In this document: positions 43,032-51,010 of the stretch, piece after piece
Position numbering within the stretch: position 1 is the first letter of the stretch
Layout of the letters: the number at the start of each line of letters is the position of its first letter
DNA from: Sideroxydans sp.
GTDB taxonomy: Bacteria; Pseudomonadota; Gammaproteobacteria; Burkholderiales; Gallionellaceae
Assembly: GCA_027310665.1 (NCBI GenBank)
Contig: DAIDAJ010000007.1
Location: 1-51,010 of the forward strand
Length of the DNA stretch: 51,010 bases
Reading direction: 5' to 3'
Program-made: the position numbers and the translations under genes
Notes under the pieces: model-generated
The model's input: only the letters and a program-made list of their open reading frames with translations
Told to the model about the DNA's origin: nothing
Databases searched by the model: none

Positions 43032-44359
43032 ACGCCAGAAAATTCATCGCAGCCAGTTCGCGTGACGCACTGAAGCTGGTACGCACCGAACTCGGAGAGG
43101 ACGCCGTGATCCTGTCCAACCGGAAAGTGCCGGAGGGGGTTGAGATCGTGGCGGTGGCCGGCTCCGAACTGGCTCACCTGAGCGAAACTCGCGTGAACGG
43201 CGGGAGCGCTGCGGAGCAGCGGGGGAGCCACCGGCCTTCTTCCGGCGAAGGGAACGGGAGCCGAACCGCAGAGAGCACGGCCCAGGCGCCCATGCGTCCG
43301 GGCAAGCTGACGCCGCAGGGCGCGAACCAGGCTGCCGCGCTGGGAGCGAAGGTGCTGGAAGCAAATGCCAGACGCGAGAGTGTCGCGTCGCCCGACAACA
43401 GAGACGCGACCGCAGAACAGCAAATGCTGCTGTCCGAGATCAAGACCATGCGCAACCTGATGCAGGAACAGATGGCGCGTCTCTCCTGGTCGGATATGCA
43501 GAAGCATGATCCGCTGCGCAGCGCCCTGTTGCGCGACATGCTCAATGTCGGTTTCAGCCCGATCCTGTCGCGCCAGTTGCTGGAGAAAATACCGGCGGAC
43601 GGCGGCCTCGACTGGCTGCGCCGCATCCTGGGACACAACCTGCGTGTGGCGACCGTGCAGGAAGATGTCGTGGCGCGCGGCGGCGTATACGCGCTGGTCG
43701 GCCCCACCGGCGTGGGCAAGACCACCACCACCGCCAAGCTGGCGGCGCGCGCCGTGGTGCGCTATGGCGCGGACAAGGTGGCGCTGGTCACGACCGACAG
43801 CTACCGTATCGGCGCCCATGAACAATTGAAGATCTACGGCAAGATACTCGGTGTATCGGTGCATGCCGTGCGCGATACCCAGGACCTGAAGCTGACGCTG
43901 TCGGGGCTGAAGCACAAGCACCTGGTATTGATCGACACCATGGGTGTCGGGCAGCGCGACAGCCGTGTCGCGGAACAGGCGGAGATGTTCGATGCGGTGG
44001 GCGTGCGGCGCCTGCTGCTGCTGAACGCGACCAGTTCCGGCGGCACGCTGGACGACGTGGTGAAGATGTACGGCGGTACCGGCGTGATCGGCTGCATCCC
44101 GACCAAGCTGGACGAGGCGGTGACACTCGGTACGGTGCTGGATGTGGTGGTGCGGCACAAGCTGACCATGCATTACATCGCCAGCGGCCAGCGCGTACCG
44201 GAAGACCTGCATGAAGTGAATCTGGAATATCTACTGCATCGCGTCTTCAAGGACGTGGGCAAGACGACTTCGGCATTTGCCATGCAGGAGGCCGAACTGC
44301 CGACCTTCATGGCCGGGATGGTGGGTGCGCAGAATATGAGGGGGCAATATGCGATCTGA
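43028..44359 (+). CDS. flhF: flagellar placement GTPase FlhF
   Basis: FlhF is an SRP-type GTPase that sets the place and number of polar flagella. The 443 residues have an N-terminal basic part (MNARKFIAASSRDALKLVRT), a variable linker, a helical N domain and the G domain with GPTGVGKTTTTAKLAAR (Lys231), VTTDSYRIGAHEQLKIYGKI and VLIDTMGVGQRD. The presence of flhF and flhG indicates polar flagellation. It overlaps flhA by four bases and flhG by eleven. Confidence 0.96.
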   Translation: MNARKFIAASSRDALKLVRTELGEDAVILSNRKVPEGVEIVAVAGSELAHLSETRVNGGSAAEQRGSHRPSSGEGNGSRTAESTAQAPMRPGKLTPQGANQAAALGAKVLEANARRESVASPDNRDATAEQQMLLSEIKTMRNLMQEQMARLSWSDMQKHDPLRSALLRDMLNVGFSPILSRQLLEKIPADGGLDWLRRILGHNLRVATVQEDVVARGGVYALVGPTGVGKTTTTAKLAARAVVRYGADKVALVTTDSYRIGAHEQLKIYGKILGVSVHAVRDTQDLKLTLSGLKHKHLVLIDTMGVGQRDSRVAEQAEMFDAVGVRRLLLLNATSSGGTLDDVVKMYGGTGVIGCIPTKLDEAVTLGTVLDVVVRHKLTMHYIASGQRVPEDLHEVNLEYLLHRVFKDVGKTTSAFAMQEAELPTFMAGMVGAQNMRGQYAI

Positions 44360-45311
44360 TCCTTTGGCGAATGCGCCTTCTTCCCAGTCCCTTCCCGCCG
44401 ACGGGCGAGGAGGCGAGCGAGACAGACGATCGTATGATTCCGATCAGGCGGCAGGATTGCGCCGCCTGCTGGCGCGCTCCAGTTCGCGCGTGGTGACCGT
44501 GGTCGGTGCACGCGACGGGCTGGGGGCGACCAGCATCGTGGTGAACCTGGCGGCAGTGCTGGGGAATTCGGGCAAGGATGTGCTGGTGCTGGACGAGAAC
44601 CTGTCTCAGGACAATGTGGCGAACACGCTGGCACTGAAGGCGCGCCATGACTTGCTGCATGTGGTCCGCGGCGACAAGGCATGGCAGGATGTGATCCTGA
44701 GCGCCGCCCAGGGTGTGCGTGTGTTGCCGGTGGCGCGGGCGATACAAAGCCTGCCGAAACTGAACGAGCTGGAGCGCGACCGCTTGCTGGAGTCGCTGTG
44801 TGCCGCCGCAAAGGACATGGATGTGGTGCTGGTGGATGCGGCGCGTGCCGGGCATTCGGTCTGCGCGAGCCTGTCCGGCGACGAACCCCTGCTGCTGGTG
44901 CTGAACGCCACCGCCAGCGGGATCACCGAAAGTTATGCCTTGCTCAAGCAGATGGCGATGCATAATGGCAGGCAGGCGTTCGATATCGTGGTCAACAAGG
45001 TCGGAAGCGAACGCGAAGCACTGGCGATATTCGACAATATGGCGCAGGTTGCGGGCCGCCATCTCCAGGTGCACCTGGAGTACCTGGGACATATTCCAGT
45101 TGATGAAAAGCTCAAACGTGCGACACAATTGGGCCGTCCGGTGATCGAGGCATTCCCGGCGGCGCAGTCGTCCTACGCAATGAGAGAGATCGCACAGGGA
45201 CTTTTGCGTGCGCCGAGGGTATCGGATGAAGGGCATGACGTGCTGGGGAGCGTGATGCAGCGCATGATGCGGCAATCGCGTCCGGCGAACAATACAATGG
45301 CGATCACATGA
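44349..45311 (+). CDS. flhG: FlhG/FleN-like MinD-family flagellar number regulator with altered P-loop
   Basis: FlhG/FleN is a MinD-type ATPase that limits flagellar number with FlhF. The 320 residues have the MinD fold, starting with VVTVVGARDGLGATSIVVNL and continuing VLVLDENLSQDNVANTLALK, VVLVDAARAGHS and FDIVVNKVGSERE. The deviant Walker A is altered: the usual KGGVGKT is replaced by RDGLGAT, so the signature Lys is Arg55 and the phosphate-binding Lys is Ala60. ATP hydrolysis is therefore doubtful. The gene overlaps flhF by eleven bases and fliA by four. The gene order makes the assignment firm despite the altered motif. Confidence 0.88.
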   Translation: MRSDPLANAPSSQSLPADGRGGERDRRSYDSDQAAGLRRLLARSSSRVVTVVGARDGLGATSIVVNLAAVLGNSGKDVLVLDENLSQDNVANTLALKARHDLLHVVRGDKAWQDVILSAAQGVRVLPVARAIQSLPKLNELERDRLLESLCAAAKDMDVVLVDAARAGHSVCASLSGDEPLLLVLNATASGITESYALLKQMAMHNGRQAFDIVVNKVGSEREALAIFDNMAQVAGRHLQVHLEYLGHIPVDEKLKRATQLGRPVIEAFPAAQSSYAMREIAQGLLRAPRVSDEGHDVLGSVMQRMMRQSRPANNTMAIT

Positions 45312-46051
45312 ATATCGCCGGCAACCTTAAGACGAAGGCTATGTACACGCCGAATGGACTGAGTGACAAGGAAGAGTGCCTGAAGGAATATGCGCCTTTG
45401 GTGAAGCGCATCGCCCATCACATGATGCTCAAATTGCCAGGCAGCGTCGAAGTGGATGACCTGATCCAGGCGGGCATGATGGGCCTGCTCGACGCTGCCA
45501 GCCGCTACGACGAACTGCGCGGCGCGATGTTCGAGACCTATGCCGCACAGCGCATACGCGGTGCGATGCTGGACGAATTGCGGGGGGCCGACTGGCTGCC
45601 GCGCAGTTTGCGCCGGGACATGCGCCGGATCGAGGCGGCCATCAGCCGCCTGCAGCAGAAGCTGGGCAAGGCGCCGAACGAGTCCGAGATCGCGAAGGAG
45701 CTAGGCGTTCCGTTGCCGGAATACCAGCAGATGCTGCAGGAAGGGCGCGGCGCGCAACTGCTGTATTACGAAGATTTCCACGGTGAGGGAGAAGAGGACT
45801 TTTTCGAGCGCTTCGAGTTTTCCAGCGACAGCAACCCGCTGGAACTGCTGCAGGACGAGCGCTTCAGGGCCGCACTCGTCCAGGCGATAGAACGCCTGCC
45901 TGAGCGCGAACGGCAGATGATGGGCATGCATTATGAGCAAGACATGAACTTGCGCGAGATCGGCGAGGTGATGGGGGTTTCCGAATCGCGCGTGTGCCAA
46001 TTGCATAGCCAGGCCGTGGCGCGCTTGCGGACTTCGATGAAGGGCCATTAA
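45308..46051 (+). CDS. fliA: RNA polymerase sigma factor for flagellar operon, sigma-28
   Basis: FliA directs transcription of late flagellar genes such as flagellin, receptors and stators. The 247 residues match the family (239 in E. coli). Region 2 (LVKRIAHHMMLKLPGSVEVD, DLIQAGMMGLLDAASRYD), region 3 (FETYAAQRIRGAMLDELR) and region 4 (LPERERQMMGMHYEQDMNLR, GVSESRVCQLHSQAVARLR) are all present. It overlaps flhG by ATGA. It would read the TAAA-N15-GCCGCTAY sites before motA and the first receptor. Confidence 0.98.
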   Translation: MNIAGNLKTKAMYTPNGLSDKEECLKEYAPLVKRIAHHMMLKLPGSVEVDDLIQAGMMGLLDAASRYDELRGAMFETYAAQRIRGAMLDELRGADWLPRSLRRDMRRIEAAISRLQQKLGKAPNESEIAKELGVPLPEYQQMLQEGRGAQLLYYEDFHGEGEEDFFERFEFSSDSNPLELLQDERFRAALVQAIERLPERERQMMGMHYEQDMNLREIGEVMGVSESRVCQLHSQAVARLRTSMKGH

Positions 46052-46196
46052 AGCCCGGGCTCCGCAGCCGACCGTGCCATAGGAGAACCAGGCAGGATGA
46101 CAAGAAGCATATCGGGTCTTTTCCCACGCGCTCTCGCTTTGCGCTGCACCGCGATGAACGTACACTACGCCCCGTTCAACTACGGAGTCTGGGTTT

Positions 46197-46946
46197 ATGG
46201 ACAAGCTTAGCCTGTTCGGATTGGTTCTCGCCATCACGGGGATCGTCGGTGGACAGCTGCTGGAAGGCGGTTCGATCAATGTCCTGATGCAGCTGGCTGC
46301 CTTCCTCATCGTGTTCGGAGGCACGATCGGCGCGGTCATGCTGCAACACCCGCTCGATGTGTTCGTGAGCGGCATCAGGATGGGTGGCTGGGTATTCGTC
46401 ACGCCCGTCATCGACACGCAGAAACTGGCACACCAGATCACCACTTGGGGGGGCATCGCCCGCAAGGACGGCATCCTTGCGCTGGAGGCCCAGCTCAAGA
46501 ACATCGAAGAGCCGTTCGTCGCCAAGGGGCTGCAGATGCTGGTGGACGGCAACAGCGCGGAAAAGATACGCGAAGTGCTGGACATCGACCTGCAAAGCTA
46601 CGAGACGCTGCGCTGGCAATCAGCGCGCGTGTGGGAATCGGCGGCGGGTTACGCGCCCACCATCGGCATCATTGGTGCAGTGCTGGGGCTGGTGCACGTG
46701 ATGCAGAGCCTGGGCGAGCCGGCCAAGCTGGGCGCGGGCATCGCGGTCGCATTCATCGCCACCATCTACGGCGTGGGCTCCGCCAACCTGTTGTTCCTGC
46801 CGATCGCGGGCAAGCTGAAGATCATCATCGCGCAGCAGGTGAACCTGCGCGAGATGCTGATCGACGGTTTGTGCATGGTGGCGAATGCCGAGAATCCGCG
46901 CTTCATCGAGAACAAGCTGAAGGGCTACCTCCCGGAGGCATCCTGA
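46197..46946 (+). CDS. motC: flagellar motor stator protein MotC (MotA family, second stator)
   Basis: MotC is a MotA-type stator ring protein, best known from Pseudomonas where MotCD acts beside MotAB. The 249 residues start MDKLSLFGLVLAITGIVGGQ and have four helices with the conserved GYAPTIGIIGAVLGLVHVMQ and the cytoplasmic IARKDGILALEAQL. It lacks the longer loops of MotA. It lies 145 bases after fliA and overlaps motD by one base (TGATG). The spacer has a weak sigma-28-like site, TAAA with a 14-base gap. Confidence 0.95.
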   Translation: MDKLSLFGLVLAITGIVGGQLLEGGSINVLMQLAAFLIVFGGTIGAVMLQHPLDVFVSGIRMGGWVFVTPVIDTQKLAHQITTWGGIARKDGILALEAQLKNIEEPFVAKGLQMLVDGNSAEKIREVLDIDLQSYETLRWQSARVWESAAGYAPTIGIIGAVLGLVHVMQSLGEPAKLGAGIAVAFIATIYGVGSANLLFLPIAGKLKIIIAQQVNLREMLIDGLCMVANAENPRFIENKLKGYLPEAS

Positions 46947-47725
46947 TGGCACGCCGCCCCAAAAGAGCGGAGCACGACAATCACGAGCGCTGGATGGTGT
47001 CCTACGCCGATTTCATCACGCTGCTGTTCGCCTTCTTCGTCGTTATGTACGGTATCTCTTCGGTAAACGAGGGTAAATACAAAGTCTTCAGCGTCTCCGT
47101 CAACCAGGCCTTCGGGGCCAACGGCAAAGCCGGCGAAGGCAACGCGATTCACCTGACGGAAGATGAGATGTTCTTCAAGTCCCTCGTGGACAGGCGCAAC
47201 GCACGCCTGGCTGAGAAACAACGCAAGCAGAACGAACGCATGCAGAATCTCGCGCAGACGCTGAATACGGCGATGGCATCGTTTGTGAAGAACGGGCAGA
47301 TGAGCGTTTCCCAGAACGGCCGCGGCGTGGAACTGGAGATCAACGCCAGCGCGCTGTTCAACCAGGGGGATGCGGATATACAGCCGGAAGCGAAGAAGAC
47401 ACTGGCGGACGCGGCGAAGGTGTTGGCTGACAACGACTTTGCCATCGAAGTGGAAGGGCATACCGACAATATGCCCATCAGCACCGCTAGGTTCCCATCC
47501 AATTGGGAGTTGTCCTCGGCGCGAGCCAGCAGCGTCGTGCGTCTGTTCATCGACCAGGGTATTGTAGCCAAGCGCCTGAAAGCTGTAGGCGAGGCCGACA
47601 ATCAACCCGTCGTGCCGAACGATACCCCGGAAAACCGTGCTCGCAACCGGCGCGTGACCATCACCGTGCTTTCACCGGAGCCTGAAGCGGAACCGGCGAT
47701 TCCGCAATCGCCGGATCAACAATAA
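46946..47725 (+). CDS. motD: flagellar motor stator protein MotD (MotB family, second stator)
   Basis: The 259-residue MotB-type protein has the membrane helix WMVSYADFITLLFAFFVVMY with the proton-carrying Asp22, a plug/linker (about 45-110) and an OmpA-like peptidoglycan-binding domain (about 130-245; VEGHTDNMPISTARFPSNWE, NRRVTITVLSPE). The start MARRPKRAEHDNHERW is typical of MotD. ATG 46946 overlaps the motC stop by one base, after GGAGG. It closes the flagellar block; the frame is open far upstream, but only as overlap with motC. Confidence 0.95.
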   Translation: MARRPKRAEHDNHERWMVSYADFITLLFAFFVVMYGISSVNEGKYKVFSVSVNQAFGANGKAGEGNAIHLTEDEMFFKSLVDRRNARLAEKQRKQNERMQNLAQTLNTAMASFVKNGQMSVSQNGRGVELEINASALFNQGDADIQPEAKKTLADAAKVLADNDFAIEVEGHTDNMPISTARFPSNWELSSARASSVVRLFIDQGIVAKRLKAVGEADNQPVVPNDTPENRARNRRVTITVLSPEPEAEPAIPQSPDQQ

Positions 47726-47913
47726 GAACCGAAATCAAATCCGCTTTATGTCTGCAGCAGGTAACGCCCGTCTGTTATCGGCATACGAGGCTGCAAGCTG
47801 ATAATTGTGTCGCGGGAGTCAAAGCGGCAATAGCGGCCATTGAAATGCCGTTGCCATCGGAATTGCGCGACAGAGCATAATTGCGAATGCCAAATTCAAG
47901 TAGAGAGTATTCC

Positions 47914-48963
47914 ATGCAAACCAGATCAAACGAACAATCGCTTTCTCCTTTTACTGGCGTGATGATTTTTGCCCTGGTGGCTATCATCGGGTTCGCCTAT
48001 GTCAAATGGGTGCCTTATTACGCCAAGGCACTTGCCGCTCAAAGCCAGCACACCATAGGAGATTCAATTCTTTCCGGGAAGTCCGCCGTTGCACCGCCCG
48101 CATCATTGAGCGCTGCAGCAGACTACGCGATGGCCTATGGCAAGGCTATCTGGAAGGCACTCGTCCTGGGTCTTGTGCTGGGTTCCGGCATCAAGGTGCT
48201 TCTGCCGAGCCAATGGGTGAGCGCGATGCTCGGCCGCATGGGTTTCAGAAGTACGGCCTTTGGCGGACTTTTCGCCATCCCTTGCATGATGTGCACCTGC
48301 TGTGCCGCACCGGTGGCCATTGGTATGCGCCAAAGCTGTGCATCCATCGGCAGTGTGGTGTCCTGGTGGATGTCGAATCCTGTGCTGAATCCGGCGACCC
48401 TGGTGTTCATGGGGTTCGTATTGGGATGGGGATGGGCCATCTTCAGAATTGTGTTCGGCATCGCGATGGTGCTTGGTGTCGCTTATCTGGCGGAGCGTTA
48501 TGCCGGACCGCATGAAGCAGATACGCTTGAGCAGGCTTTACCCCCCGATGCGGTGTCTTCAAAAGGCAGTTTCATGGCCCGCTGGTTGCGGGAATTGCTG
48601 GCCATGACGATCAGGCTCGTGCCGGAGTATCTCGTTCTTGTGCTTCTGCTTGGTGCAGCCCGGGCCTGGCTTTTCCCGGTACTTGATGTGCATGATGGCA
48701 TCGTCTGGATCGTTGCGATGGCGCTCGCCGGCACGCTGTTTGTCATCCCCACGGCGGGGGAGGTGCCCATAGTGCAAGCGATGTTGGCGTTTGGCATGGG
48801 GGTGGGCCCGGCAGGAGCGCTCATCATGACGTTGCCTGCGGTCAGCTTGCCTTCGCTGGCGATGCTCGGCCGCGTCCTGAGCCTACGCACCCGTTTTGTG
48901 ATTGCCTGCGGTGTCGTGCTTTCAGGTATTGCAGCCGGCCTGATTGCGACGATCGTGTTTTAA
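47914..48963 (+). CDS. DUF318/ArsP-like multi-pass permease
   Basis: The 349 residues contain about eight membrane helices. Two family hallmarks of PF03773 permeases are seen: the cysteine-rich PCMMCTCCAAPVAIGMRQ (about 126-143) followed by WWMSNPVLNPATLVFMGFVL, and the repeat-related TLFVIPTAGEVPIVQAMLAF in the C-terminal half. Relatives include ArsP, an exporter of organoarsenicals that uses cysteines, and SO_0444-type permeases; the substrate here is not known. ATG 47914 is preferred over an upstream in-frame start, based on AGAGAG and the hydrophobic pattern. It stands alone, 188 bases after motD and converging on pstS, with no arsenic genes nearby. Confidence 0.85.
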   Translation: MQTRSNEQSLSPFTGVMIFALVAIIGFAYVKWVPYYAKALAAQSQHTIGDSILSGKSAVAPPASLSAAADYAMAYGKAIWKALVLGLVLGSGIKVLLPSQWVSAMLGRMGFRSTAFGGLFAIPCMMCTCCAAPVAIGMRQSCASIGSVVSWWMSNPVLNPATLVFMGFVLGWGWAIFRIVFGIAMVLGVAYLAERYAGPHEADTLEQALPPDAVSSKGSFMARWLRELLAMTIRLVPEYLVLVLLLGAARAWLFPVLDVHDGIVWIVAMALAGTLFVIPTAGEVPIVQAMLAFGMGVGPAGALIMTLPAVSLPSLAMLGRVLSLRTRFVIACGVVLSGIAAGLIATIVF

Positions 48964-49059
48964 CGCGGAAGTACCCTCAGACCTGACGACGCCATTCATC
49001 TGGAATATCGGATGGTTGAACGGGCTGGATTGAAGCGTGAGAATTCAATAACGCTCGCG

Positions 49060-50112
49060 TTAATTCCACAGTGCCTTGCCGGAGGCGTCTTTTACCTGGG
49101 ATTTCCATGCGCCGTGGATCATGGTCTTCAGGTTTGCCGGCAGCGGCACGTAGTTCAAATCGGAAGCCAGCTTGTCGCCGTTGGTGAGTGCCCAGTCGAA
49201 GAATTTCAGCACTTCCCTGGTTCTCCCGGTTTTTTCCGCAGTGACTGATTTGTAGACCAGGATAAAGGTGGCGCCGGTGATGGGCCAGCTTTCGGCGCCC
49301 GGTTCGTCGGTCAGGATTTCATAGAACCCTTTGTCGGCGTCCCATTGGGCATTGGCAGCGGCAGCCTTGAAACTTGCGTCGGTAGGCGAAACGAAATAGC
49401 CGTCGCGATTCTTCAGTCGAGTGTAGGTCATCTTGTTCTGCAAGACGAAGGCGTATTCCACATATCCGATGGAATTCTTGATGCGGTGCACATAAGAGGC
49501 AACGGTGTCGTTGCCCATACCGCCCGTGCCGACGGGCCATTTCACGGCCTTGCCTGCTCCTACACTGTTCTTCCAGTCCGGGCTGATCTGGGAGAGATAG
49601 GTGGTGAAGATGAAGGTCGTGCCGGAACCATCCTGGCGGTACATCACGTTGATGGTCTCATTCGGCAGAGCGAGACCCGGGTTATCTGCAACGATGCGCC
49701 TGTCGTTCCATTTGGTGATTCTGCCCAGGAAGATGTCGGCCAGTACCTTGTCGTCCAGCTTCAATTGGCCCGGGGCAACGCCATCGATGTTGACGACCGG
49801 AACGACGCCCCCGATCACGGTGGGGAATTGGGTCAGTCCTGCACGGGCCAGTTCGGCGGGACTCATCGGGGCATCGCTTGCGCCGAAGTCCACGATACGG
49901 GCCTGGATCTGTTTGATGCCGCCACCGGACCCGATGGATTGGTAATTCAAGCCGGTGCCGTTTTGATTCGAGTAGGCTTCTGCCCACTTGGTGTAGATCG
50001 GAGAGGGAAAGGTGGCACCTGCACCGTTGATGTCGATGGCATATGCAACGACGGAAGACAATAGCGTTGAGGACAGGCCGATGCAGACAAGGACGCGGTT
50101 CAGGATGCTCAT
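49060..50112 (-). CDS. pstS: phosphate ABC transporter substrate-binding protein PstS
   Basis: PstS captures phosphate in the periplasm for the PstCAB importer. The 350 residues start with a signal peptide (MSILNRVLVCIGLSSTLLSS, cleaved near AYA at 25) and then INGAGATFPSPIYTKWAEAY. The phosphate-binding loops are present: YQSIGSGGGIKQIQARIVDF, FGASDAPMSP and RQDGSGTTFIFTTYL. ATG at 50112 is preferred over upstream in-frame starts because GGAGAGATC precedes it and it opens with a clean signal peptide. pstC, pstA and pstB are not adjacent; the gene runs against the permease gene. I saw no convincing Pho box upstream. Confidence 0.96.
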   Translation of the reverse strand: MSILNRVLVCIGLSSTLLSSVVAYAIDINGAGATFPSPIYTKWAEAYSNQNGTGLNYQSIGSGGGIKQIQARIVDFGASDAPMSPAELARAGLTQFPTVIGGVVPVVNIDGVAPGQLKLDDKVLADIFLGRITKWNDRRIVADNPGLALPNETINVMYRQDGSGTTFIFTTYLSQISPDWKNSVGAGKAVKWPVGTGGMGNDTVASYVHRIKNSIGYVEYAFVLQNKMTYTRLKNRDGYFVSPTDASFKAAAANAQWDADKGFYEILTDEPGAESWPITGATFILVYKSVTAEKTGRTREVLKFFDWALTNGDKLASDLNYVPLPANLKTMIHGAWKSQVKDASGKALWN

Positions 50113-50623
50113 TTCAGATCTCTCCAGCAACGAGGGTTCGCTTGCATGCTGTTCGTTGGCGAAGTGCATCCTATTGTGATCGTGTTGCAGAATTATTATT
50201 CAGGGACGAAAAAGGGCTGCTCATCGGCATTTCCTGCTGGATCGCAGGCGCTCCCCGATGCGGCGATTCTCGGATTATCCACAGGCGCGCTCGCGATGAT
50301 TCCCGTTGCGGCGCCCTCGATTTTCAGGCTCATCCGAGTTTCGTATAGATAACTAAAGTGAGATAGGGCGATAAACGTCTTTATAGGCAGAACCTGCTGC
50401 TTACCTGCTTGTGGGCTGGGGAGGGGGAACACCCGGTGAGGAGCCCTGGTTTTGAACTACTGACTAACCTGGTCTTAACCCATGCAAAAGTCAGTTGATT
50501 CGATTTTTACAGGCGTGTCCGTCGTCCTGCTGATCCAAGGAAAAATGGCTGCGGCCATAAGCGTATTTGTCTTCGGTTTGCTGGCCTTGGCGCCAGGCGA
50601 TCACGTGACGCACCGAGTTCCTG
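50113..50623. other. intergenic stretch without a supported gene
   Basis: About 510 bases between pstS and the FadL-family gene (the remainder up to 50726 holds the hairpin described next). Short open frames (for example 50196-50432 minus and 50482-50664 plus) match nothing I recognise, have no good ribosome-binding sites and no clear coding bias. The promoter of pstS should lie in the left part, but no clear -35/-10 or Pho box could be assigned. Confidence 0.5.
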
Positions 50624-50690
50624 AAAAAAATAGACTTCCCCTGAACAACCCGCACGCAAATTGATATTGGGCTCTTGGAGTTGTTCAGGG
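50624..50690 (-). terminator. possible terminator of the FadL-family gene (11-bp inverted repeat)
   Basis: CCCTGAACAAC (50639-50649) is the exact complement of GTTGTTCAGGG (50680-50690), with a 30-base loop. Read on the minus strand it lies 36 bases after the FadL-family stop, and a run of seven T follows about eight bases beyond the stem (A run at 50624-50630 on the plus strand). The long loop and gap before the T run make it an atypical terminator. Confidence 0.4.
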
Positions 50691-50726
50691 ACGACCATTC
50701 AAACACTCATCCGCCAAATCCCCGAA

Positions 50727-51010
50727 TCAGAACTTGTAACGCAAGGAAACTTCAAAAGCTTGCTGGGAGTGCGTTGTCGTATTTGTCGTAGCCCCAGGAA
50801 TCTGGCTTATCGCAACAGTCTTCGCGACTTCCGGAGTGATCACGGCTGCGCCCTCAATTGCAAGCGATCTGGAAAGATCGTAACCGCCTCCAAAGGTATA
50901 GGAATTTGTCACGATGGCAGGGAAGAACAGGTTGTTGAAGATATTGATGGCTGCATTGCGATACGTGTCGTTTGCGGTTGCAGCAATCGGATCGTTGCCG
51001 TGGTTGTAGC
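50727..51010 (-). CDS. FadL/OmpP1-family outer-membrane transporter, C-terminal part (5' end outside window)
   Basis: About 93 C-terminal residues are visible in a frame open to the window edge. They read YNHGNDPI, then NLFFPAIVTNSYTFGGGYDL and end FEVSLRYKF. The NPI-like, FPAIV and closing aromatic/Phe pattern is typical of FadL/TodX-type barrels that import hydrophobic compounds such as fatty acids or aromatics. The terminal Phe marks an outer-membrane barrel. The ATG at 50912 is internal and not the start. The substrate cannot be judged from this part. Confidence 0.75.
   Translation of the reverse strand, partial: YNHGNDPIAATANDTYRNAAINIFNNLFFPAIVTNSYTFGGGYDLSRSLAIEGAAVITPEVAKTVAISQIPGATTNTTTHSQQAFEVSLRYKF

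Noticed and set aside
44349-45311. Reading the flhG product as a plain ParA/MinD partition protein
   Set aside because: The P-loop is degenerate, but the gene overlaps flhF and fliA, which fixes it as the FlhG/FleN position.
46049-46074. Sigma-28-like site before motC (TAAA-N14-GCCGACCG)
   Set aside because: Spacing is 14 rather than 15 and the -10 has only about five matches. It may be weakly active but does not reach the standard of the two other sites.
50113-50250. Pho box upstream of pstS
   Set aside because: No pair of CTGTCAT-like direct repeats with 11-base spacing could be found on the minus strand.
50196-50432. 78-codon minus-strand open frame upstream of pstS
   Set aside because: Not recognisable and no convincing start signal; more likely part of the pstS upstream region.
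50482-50664. 60-codon plus-strand open frame between pstS and the FadL-family gene
   Set aside because: No ribosome-binding site, no known family, overlaps the inverted repeat at 50639, no clear coding bias.
1-51010. tRNA, rRNA, CRISPR arrays, insertion sequences, prophage genes
   Set aside because: Looked for by eye on both strands; no transposase or integrase frame, no regularly spaced repeats and no tRNA-like clover sequence were recognised.

Overview
The window looks like a chromosomal segment of a betaproteobacterium close to the neutrophilic iron oxidisers of the Gallionellaceae (Sideroxydans/Gallionella type). This is inferred from gene content: periplasmic multihaem c-type cytochromes beside a large outer-membrane barrel, a pilin with a sigma-54-like promoter, FlhDC-type flagellar control, and a polar-flagellum locus with flhF/flhG, two stators and cheV/cheZ. 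No marker gene such as rRNA is present, so the placement is a judgement. I see no insertion sequence, prophage, CRISPR array, tRNA or rRNA gene.

Layout, left to right. (1) 2-4010: two multihaem cytochromes (the first cut by the window edge) and an outer-membrane barrel protein, resembling a porin-cytochrome conduit for electron transfer across the outer membrane. (2) 4224-7550: sucC-sucD, a TerC/YjbE-family membrane protein and a UspA-family protein. A near-consensus Fur-like palindrome lies upstream of sucC. (3) 7650-20018: a tight co-directional signalling cluster. It encodes a CHASE2-Ser/Thr kinase, a PP2C phosphatase, a double-FHA protein, a CHASE2-class III adenylate cyclase, a metallo-beta-lactamase-fold cyclic-nucleotide phosphodiesterase, a cyclic-nucleotide-binding/rhodanese protein, a GAF-fused PilB/GspE-type ATPase and a GAF-HD-GYP protein. 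(4) 20174-22558: a sigma-54-type promoter, a type IV pilin, a terminator and a GT-C/TPR membrane protein that may glycosylate the pilin.

(5) 22825-47725: one large motility and chemotaxis block, all on the plus strand. It runs flhD-flhC, motA-motB, four chemoreceptors (three with a periplasmic CXXCH haem motif), cheV-cheV, cheY-cheZ-cheA-cheR, a receiver-less cheB, flhB-flhA-flhF-flhG-fliA and a second stator motC-motD. Sigma-28-like sites precede motA and the first receptor. (6) 47914-51010: a DUF318/ArsP-like permease, then on the minus strand pstS and the C-terminus of a FadL-family outer-membrane protein.

How the parts fit: region 3 has the parts to read a periplasmic cue through two CHASE2 sensors, pass it through protein phosphorylation and cAMP, and perhaps act on a pilus- or secretion-type motor ATPase; the HD-GYP protein would lower c-di-GMP. 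Region 5 supplies the swimming machinery, with receptors that may sense redox state through c-haem. Together they suit a cell that positions itself in opposing gradients, but the links between modules are inferred from gene order and domains only.
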